DNA of 64,000 nt, from positions 620,001 to 684,000 of the forward strand of contig NW_027490120.1 of the NCBI RefSeq assembly GCF_050948175.1, given 5' to 3'. Source of the stretch: Xylocopa sonorina. Its lineage: Eukaryota; Arthropoda; Insecta; Hymenoptera; Apidae. Below the pieces are notes generated by a model. It ran no database searches and was not told the DNA's origin. It saw only the letters and a program-made list of their open reading frames with translations. A program made the position numbers and the translations under genes. This document shows, piece by piece, positions 57,229-64,000 of the stretch (positions within the stretch are counted from its first letter, which is position 1; each line of letters begins with the position of its first letter).

Positions 57229-57595
57229 CTACCTTTCGATGACTTCTCTCTCCATTTGTACGTAGAAACGGCGTGGAGGATCGTTCGCTGCGATCGTAGC
57301 GGATTTCGTTCTGTTGGCTGCTACGGAAATCTCGATCAGTCGCCAGCGAAGAGGAGGACGGCGGTCGGAATTCAGCGATGATGCTGAATGTGGTAGAATC
57401 TGCGTGATGCGTCGTGGTGTCTGGATCGGAAGCGTCGACTGTCGCTTCGGAAAGCGGCGTCTGGGCTGGTGCGAAGGCAGGCCGCTGGTGTACGAGGACT
57501 CTCGGAACGCCCTCCAAATATTCACGCACAAGTGATCGTATGAAATTCTTCCTACTCGCACGTCGCGTTCTTCGCAAACCGGAAGCACGATTCAT
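57229..57595 (-). pseudogene. frameshifted copy of the element's conserved ~124-residue frame
   Basis: Reading from 57595 leftward, the start ATGAATCGTGCT aligns with the start at 38426, and TRRASRKNFIRSLVREYL then PRVLV follow. The downstream part (with RRFYVQME and terminal ER, stop TAG at 57229-57231) is homologous to the C-terminal part of the other copy but lies in a different frame. The region is 367 bases against 375 in the intact copy, a net 8-base loss. The original protein is therefore interrupted between the Ser/Thr-rich middle and the end. The stop again overlaps a donor-like AAAG/GTAGGG. Confidence 0.4.
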
Positions 57596-58331
57596 TCACC
57601 AGGTTTTTCTGTACTTTCGACTAAGATCTGAAGGATAGGCGGCGGTCTCAACGTCACAAAGCCGATTTCTATACTCCTTCAATTTGTTGAAGAGCAAGCC
57701 CAGTTGTATGGAAGGACCCGTGGAAGAATTCGCAGTTAAATGTAATGTTAAAAGTAGAACTAGTATTGTAAACACTTGATAAAATTAATGGATGTGGAAA
57801 TAGTAGACTTGGTAAAAGAACTTGTACTTGGATATAGTAAAAGTAAAAATAAAATATATTCTAGGTTTAAAATATACAAGAACTGGAATTATTCTAAGAC
57901 TAAGACTAAGTTAAAATGGAAATAGAAATACGATGCCTGAACCCCACATTGAGGTGGCTAACGATCTAGAACTAGAGGTTTCGACTCCTCGGTAGGAGAT
58001 CTCGGTCAGAGTGTGTGCTCTGGAGACGCGTCTCTGACCTCCTCGGTTCGCGGGGCGCTACGGTCGCGGAGGCTCGTGGTAGGGAGATCGCGGTCCCGCG
58101 AGTGGGAGACTCACGTCTCGAGGCGGAGAGCGCGCGGCCCAGCGAGTGAGGACTCGCGGCTCGTGGTGGGGCTAGCGGCGCATGCCGCTGGCCGGGCGCA
58201 TCTTACTTAGTGTAACTTAGATCTAGGAATTCTTATATATGCGTCATGATATGGTATGTATGTACTAGCTTAGGAGTAATATATAGGTTCTAGCAGATCC
58301 TGTTCCCGGAATTGGAAAAGACCACATTCAG

Positions 58332-58620
58332 GTGATGGGCTGCGGCTACGTCTTCCTGCAGGACGGAATCCTCGGTGCGAGGGAGATAGGACTGCCCGTC
58401 CTTGGTGCGGGCGAGACAGGTATACTCGGTGGTGCGAGTAAGACACTGGTGCCCGGTACGAGCGAGACAGGTATACTCGGCGGTGCAAGTGAGGCAGCGG
58501 AACTCCGTGTGAGTGAGCGCGTGCAGGTAAGCGCGCGCGAACACTTCCAGTTGCTGGTTTTGCAGGCAAGTTTGGCTGGTTGCATGCGCCCAGGGCTTGA
58601 TGCTGGTGCGTGCGAGGAGG
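58332..58620 (+). CDS. second-strand conserved frame of element, function unknown
   Basis: The open frame contains two repeats of GETGILGGAS/SETGILGGAS (from the 51-bp DNA repeat), then LQASLAGC and PGLDAG, matching the frame at 37494-37672 of the first element. It runs open through the broken element tip into satellite. Repeated Gly/Ser-rich content from a small DNA repeat is also typical of non-coding GC-rich DNA, so coding is only a possibility. Confidence 0.2.
58405..58500. repeat. 51-bp minisatellite, two units, in the second element
   Basis: GCGAGACAGGTATACTCGG occurs at 58411 and 58462, 51 bp apart, each followed by YGGTGCRAGT. The first element has only one degenerate counterpart (about 37620-37665), so the repeat expanded in this copy. 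Confidence 0.75.
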
Positions 58621-61600
58621 TTCCTTTCTAGGAAATTACGTTCCCAGATATCTCTGTATCGAAGCTATAGAGTACTAATGCCCCTTAAAACGCCATATCG
58701 CATCTCATTTCTATGTTTCGTGATAAGATATAATATTCATTGTTGAGTGTTATCTATACCTCGCATTCACTTCAAATGAATGTAAATGCGACACTTCCTT
58801 GCTAGGAAATAGCCTCTGTAGATGTATCGTCTATGTATCGCAGAAATAGAGTTCTAAAGCTTCTTAAAACGCGATATCGCATCACATTTCTATGATTCAT
58901 GATAAGATATAATATTCATTGCGAAGTGTTATGTATTCCTCGCCTACACTTGAAATGTATGTAAATGCCACACTTCCTTTCTAGGAAATAGCGTTTACAG
59001 ATGTCTACGTATCGAAGCAAAAGAGTACTAATGCTTCTTAAAACGAGATGTCGCATTTCACTTCTATGTTTGGTGATAAGATATAATATTCATTGCGAAG
59101 TGTCATGTATACCTCGTATTCACTTCAAAAGAATGTAAATGCGACAATTCCATTCCAGGATAGAGCGTTGGAAGATGTCGCATCTCATTTCTATGTTTCA
59201 TGATAACGTACAATGTTCATTGCGGAGTGTTATGTGTTCCTCGTCTACACTTCAAATGAATGTAAATGCGCTACATCCCTTCTAGGAAATAGCGCTTCCA
59301 GATGTGTACGTATCGAAGCAATAGAGTTCTAATGCTTCTTAAAACGCAATATCGCATCTCATTTCTATGTTTCGTGATAAGATATAATATTCATTGCGAA
59401 GTGTCATGTATACCTCGAATTCACTTCAAAACAATGTAAATGCGAATCTTCCTTGCTAGGAAATAGTGTTTGCAGATATCTCCGCATCGAGGCAATAGGG
59501 TTCTTATGCTTCTTAAAACGCGATATCGCATCTCACTTCAATGTTACATGATAAGATATAATGTTCATTGCGAAGCGTCATGTATATCTCGCAATCACTT
59601 CAAAAGAATGTAAATGCGAATCTTCCTTGCTAGGAAATAGCGTTTGCAGGTGTCTACGTATAGTAGCAATAGAGTTCTAATGCTTCTTAGATCGCGATAT
59701 AGCATCTCATTTCTATGTTTCGTGATAAGATATAACGTTCATAGCGAAGTGTCATGTATACCTCGTATTCAATTCAAAAGAATGTAAATGCGACTATTGC
59801 CTGCTAGGAAATAGCATTTGCAGATGTCTACGTATCGTAGCAATAGAGTTCTAATGCTACTTAAATCGCGATATCGCATCTCATTTCTATGTTTCGTGAT
59901 AAGATGTAATATTCATTGCGAAATATCACGTATACCTCGTATTCACTACCAAACGAATTTAAATGCGGCACTTCCTTGCTAGGAAATAGCGTATTCAGAT
60001 GTCTACGTATCGTAGCAATAGAGTTCTAATGCTACTTAAGTCACGATATCGCATTTCATTTATATGTTTCGTGATAAGATATAATATTTATTGCGAAGTC
60101 TCATGTATACCTCGTATTCACTTCAAAAGAATGTAAGTGCGACACTTTCATGCTAGGAAATAGCGTTTGCAGAGATCTACGTATCGTAGCAATAGAGTTC
60201 TAGTGCTTCTTCAAACGCGATATCGCATCTCTCTTCTATGTTTCATGATAAGGTATAATATTCATTGCGAAGTGTCATGTATACCTCATATTCACTTCAA
60301 ATAAATGTAAATGCGACACTTCCTTACTAGGAAATAGCGACTGCAGATGTCTCCGTATCGAAGCAATAGAGTTCTAATGCTTCTTAAATCGCGATATCGC
60401 ATTTCATTCCTATGTTTCGTTATAAGGTATAATATTCATTGCGAAGTGTCATGTATGCCTCTTATTCACTTCAAAAGAATGTAAACGTGACACTTCCTTG
60501 CTAGGAAATAGCGTTTGCAGATATCTACATACCGTAGCAATAGAGTTCTAATGCTACTTAAATCGCGACATCGCATCTCACTTCTACGTTTCGTGATAAG
60601 ATATAATATTCATTGCGAAGTCTCATGTATACCTCGTATTCACTTCAAAAGAATGTTAGTGCGACACTTTCATGCTAGGAAATAGCGTTTGCAGATGTCT
60701 CTGCACCGAGGCCATAGAGTTCTAATGCTTCTTAAAACCCGATATCGCATCTCACTTCTATGTTTCATGATAAGATATAATATTCATTGCGAAGTGTCAT
60801 GTATACCTCGTATTCACTTCAAAAGAATGTAAATGCGACTATTGCTTGCAAGGAAATAGCGTTTGCAGATGTCTACGTATCGTAGCAATAGATTTCTAAT
60901 GCTTCTCAAAACGCGATATCGCATCTCATTTCTATGCTTCATGATAAGATATAATATTCATTGCGAAGTTTCACTTGTACCTGGTATACACTTCAAATGA
61001 ATGTAAATGCGACACTTCCTTTCTAGGAAATAGCGTTTGCAGATGTCGTCGTATCCTAGCAACAGCGTTCAGACACTACTTAAAACGCGATATCGCATCT
61101 CATTTCTATGTTTCGTGATAAGATATAATATTCATTGCGAAGTATCATGTATTCCTCGTATTCACTTCAGAAGAATGTAAGTGCGACACTTCCATGCTAG
61201 GAAATAGCGTTTACAGATGTCTCCACATCGAGACCATAGAGTTTTATTACTTCTTAAAACGCGATATCGCATCTCTCTTCTATGTTCCATGATAAGATAT
61301 GATATTCATTGTGAAGTGTCATGTATACCTCGTATTCTCTCCAAACGAATGTAAATGCGACTATTGCTTGCTAGGAAATTGCGTTTGCAGATGTCTACGT
61401 ATCGTAGCAATGGAGTTCTAATGCTTCTTAGATCGCGATATCGCATCTCATTTCTATGTTTCGTGATAAGATATAATATTCATTGCGAAGTGTCATGTAC
61501 ACCTCGTATTCACTTCAAAAGAATGTAAATGCGACACTTCCATGATAGGAAATAGCGTCTGCAGATCTCTACGCGTTGAGGCAATAGAGTTCTAATGCTT

Positions 61601-63689
61601 CTTAAAACGCGATATCGCATCTCACTTCTATGTTTCACGAGAAGATATATTGTTCATAGCGAAGTGTCATGTATACCTCGTATTCACTTCAAAAGAATGT
61701 AAATGCGACTATTGCTTGCTAGGAAATTGCGTTTGCAGATTTCTACGTATCGTAGCAATGGAGTTCTAATGCTTCTTAGATCGCGATATCGCATCTCATT
61801 TCTATGTTTCGTGATAAGATATAATATTCATTGCGAAGTGTCATGTACACCTCGTATTCACTTCAAAAGAATGTAAATGCGACACTTCCATGATAGGAAA
61901 TAGCGTCTGCAGATCTCTACGCGTTGAGGCAACAGAGTTCTAATGCTTCTTAAAACGCGATATCGCATCTCACTTCTATGTTTCACGAGAAGATATATTG
62001 TTCATAGCGAAGTGTGTTGTGTACCTCGTATTCACTTCAAAAGAATGTACATGCGAAACTTCCTTGCTAGGAAATAGCGTTTGCAGATGTCTCCGCATCG
62101 AGGCCATAGAGTTCTAATGCTTTTTACAACGCGATATTGCATCTCTCTTCTATGTTTCATGATAAGATATAATATTCATTGCCAAGTGTCATGTATACAT
62201 AGTATTCAATTCAAAAGAATGTAAATGCGACTATTGCCTGCTAGGAAATAGCGTTTGCAGATGTCTACGTATCGTAGCAATAGAGATCTAATGCTACTTA
62301 AATCGCGACATCGCATCTCACTTCTATGTTTGGTGATAAGTTATATTATTCATACCGAAGTGTCATGTATACCTCGTATTCACTTCAAAAGGATGTAAAT
62401 CCCACTGTTCCTTGCTAGGAAATAGCGCTTGCAGATATCTCCGCATCGAGGCAATAGTGTTTTTATGCATCTTAAAACGCGATATCGCATCTCACTTCTA
62501 TGTTACATGATAAGATATAATGTTCAATGCGAAGTGTCATGTATACCTCGTATTCACTTCAAAAGAATGTAAGTGCGACACTTCCATGCTAGGAAATAGC
62601 GCATGCAGATGTCTCCGCATCAAGGCCATAGAGTTGTAATGCTTCTTAAAACGCGATATCGCATCTCTCTTCTGTGTTTCATGTTAAGATATAATATTCA
62701 TTGCGAAGTGTCATGTATTCCTCGTATTCACTTCAAAAGAATGTAAATGCGACTATTCCTTGCTAGGAAATAGCGTTTGCAGATACCTACGTATCGTAGC
62801 AATATAGTTCTAATGCTTCTTAGATCGCGATATCGCATCTCATTTCTACGTTTCGTGATAAGATATAATATTCATTGCGAAGTGTCATGTATTGCTCGTA
62901 TTCACTTCAGAAGAATGTAAATGCGACGTTTCCATCCTAGGAAATAGCGCTTGCAGATGTCTACGTATCGTAGCAAAAGAGCCCTGATGCTTCTTTAAAC
63001 GAGATGTCGCATTTCATTTCTATGTTTCGTGATAAGATATAATATTCATTGCGAAGTGTCATGTATACCTCGAATTCACTTCAAAAGAATGTAAATGCGA
63101 CACTTCCATGCTAGGAAATAGCGTTTGCAGATATCTCCGCATCGAGGCAATAGATTTCTAATGCTTCCTAAAACGCGATATCGCATCTCATTTCTATGCT
63201 GCATGATAAGATATAATATTCATTGCGAAGTGTCATGTATACCTCGAATTCACTACAAACGAATGTAAATGCGACACTTCCTTGCTAGGAAATATCGTAT
63301 TCAGATGTCTACGTATCGTAGCAATAGAATTCTAATGCTTCTCAAAACGCGATATCGCATCTATCTTCTATGTTTCATGATAAGATATAATATTCATTGC
63401 GAAATGTCATGTATATCTCGTATTCACTTCAAAAGAATGTAAATGCGACATTTCCATGCTAGAAAATACCGTCTGCAGATGTCTACGCGTCGAGGCAATA
63501 GAGTTCTAATGCTTCTTAAAACGCGATATCGCATCTATCTTCTATGTTTCATGATAAGATATAATATTCATTGCGAAATGTCATGTATACCTCGTATTCA
63601 CTCCAAACGAATGTAAATGCGACACTTCCTTGCTAGGAAATAGCGTATTCAGATGTCTACGTATCGTAGCAATAGGGTTCTAAAGCTAC
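58621..63689 (+). repeat. satellite array, segment D, forward orientation, most regular
   Basis: About 29 monomers close to a common consensus. It restarts at TTCCTTTCTAGGAAATTACG. Two monomer subtypes intermingle: one with TATCGTAGCAATAG, usually followed by TTTCGTGATAAG, and one with GCATCGAGGC, often followed by CACTTCTATG and TTTCATGATAAG. A dimer of both is duplicated with offset 348 (61361-61708 and 61709-62056). A ~50-bp deletion shortens one monomer near 59175. No gene is seen. Confidence 0.96.
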
Positions 63690-64000
63690 TTAACCCTTTT
63701 AGCACCGAACGACGATATATCGTCTTTCGGTGGACTTGCCAGAAATACCAACGACGATATATCGTTGCGCCTCCGTTGGAGCCTTATTATACTCATCATA
63801 AGAGGTCTCTGTCTCAAAATAACTTTATAAAATGTTAACATGGTTCAACTACGATGCAATGCAAGTGAATGAATGTTTATTAGATTTAACTTTTGTTATA
63901 TTTTTTACTGATTAGTGCCGAGCGCTTTGTATATGTCAGCGTGGTGATGTAGAGACGGGACACGGGATCCCTTGCATATCCGTTGTCACGGGATAGTTTC
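63690..64000. mobile_element. end of a piggyBac-like transposon, cut by the window edge
   Basis: Satellite sequence stops at the TTAA of 63690-63693 and CCCTTTTAGCACCG follows. piggyBac-superfamily elements insert at TTAA and their termini begin CCC, typically CCCTTT. The satellite has TTCTTAAAACG at this monomer position, so the target was native. Inside the end are a 28-bp near-perfect palindrome (63704-63731, core CGATATATCG) and a second core copy (63751-63765). The remaining 230 bases are AT-rich with no open frame I can identify. The transposase, the other end and the second TTAA would lie beyond 64000. Non-autonomous status cannot be judged. Confidence 0.85.
63704..63731. repeat. subterminal palindrome of the piggyBac-like end
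   Basis: A 28-bp inverted repeat, perfect except for one base pair, with arms ACCGAA/TTCGGT around core CGATATATCG. Its centre, ACGACGATATATCGT, is repeated directly at 63751-63765, 42 bp away. Such subterminal repeats may serve as transposase-binding sites (inference). Confidence 0.75.

Larger units (their letters stand above)
57071..58624 (-). mobile_element. 1.5-kb TG...CA element, diverged copy, one tip missing
   Basis: Homologous along its length to the reverse complement of 37446-38956, clearly diverged (I judge roughly three quarters to four fifths identical in alignable parts). The left end TGTCACGTCCGGCG is complete. The right end stops at GGAGGTTCC (about 58616-58624), so the ~50 terminal bases of the other tip, with its hairpin, are missing. 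The satellite restarts directly there but in the opposite orientation. No target duplication can therefore be tested. Inside are the frameshifted copy of the conserved frame (57229-57595), an AT-rich centre (about 57720-57920) including AATAAA, the shared 32-bp block (58150-58181) and a short 51-bp repeat (58411-58480). Both copies have diverged long enough to have inserted independently or to come from different subfamilies. Confidence 0.8.

Noticed and set aside
58013..58210. 65-codon frame in the second element's GC-rich part.
   Set aside because: The counterpart in the first element is disrupted by indels. The conserved 32-bp block here is better explained as non-coding.
57071..58624. Second element as the partner LTR of the first (one full retrotransposon with 18 kb inside).
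   Set aside because: The copies are in opposite orientation and well diverged, and the DNA between them is ordinary satellite, not gag-pol.
63653..63838. 61-codon frame crossing from satellite into the transposon end, as a possible transposase start.
   Set aside because: It starts in the satellite frame and crosses the terminal palindromes; no transposase motif is seen.
1..64000. tRNA, rRNA or histone genes hidden in the satellite.
   Set aside because: No cloverleaf, rRNA core or histone-like segment is visible. All DNA outside the two elements and the right end conforms to the 174-bp repeat.

Overview
This window is almost entirely one tandem satellite. I count roughly 350 copies of a ~174-bp monomer, about 60.7 of the 64 kb. 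It holds no recognisable host gene, rRNA or tRNA. Fixed landmarks in almost every copy are GCGATATCGC, TACGTA, GTATAC, TCATGA and the dyad TTCCTTGCTAGGAA. My by-eye consensus is about 36% G+C and is not CpG-depleted. Together with a piggyBac-type transposon end and LTR-like elements, this suggests centromeric or pericentromeric heterochromatin of an animal, most likely an insect. The species and the centromere role are inference.

Layout: 1-5865, satellite in forward orientation, becoming divergent from about 4560. At ~5866 the array flips. 5866-37445 is satellite in reverse orientation. Within it, 7981-26465 is a long higher-order repeat: three near-identical copies of about 6.39, 6.22 and 5.87 kb, followed by a younger 2233-bp tandem duplication (24687-29145). 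37446-38956 is a GC-richer 1511-bp element, with 5'-TG...CA-3' ends and a 4-bp target duplication, sitting in the satellite. 38957-57070 is reverse-orientation satellite with small local amplifications, notably a ~522-bp trimer at 52.7-54.1 kb. 57071-58624 is a second, diverged copy of the same element in the opposite orientation, missing one tip exactly where the satellite flips back. 58621-63689 is forward-orientation satellite, the most regular in the window. At 63690 a TTAA followed by CCCTTTTAGCACCG marks the end of a piggyBac-like transposon that runs off the window.

The only plausible coding signal is inside the two 1.5-kb elements. A ~124-codon reading frame there has an aligned start codon, an aligned stop and many synonymous differences, but is frameshifted in the second copy. 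A second, weaker conserved frame lies on the other strand. The 60-124-codon open frames in the satellite exist because 174 is 58 x 3, so frames stay open across monomers; I do not regard them as genes.

History that can be read: the divergent satellite folded back on itself (~5866). The array grew by repeated unequal exchange and apparently by conversion-like replacement in the third long copy. Transposons inserted, and one inversion or rearrangement junction runs through an element copy.
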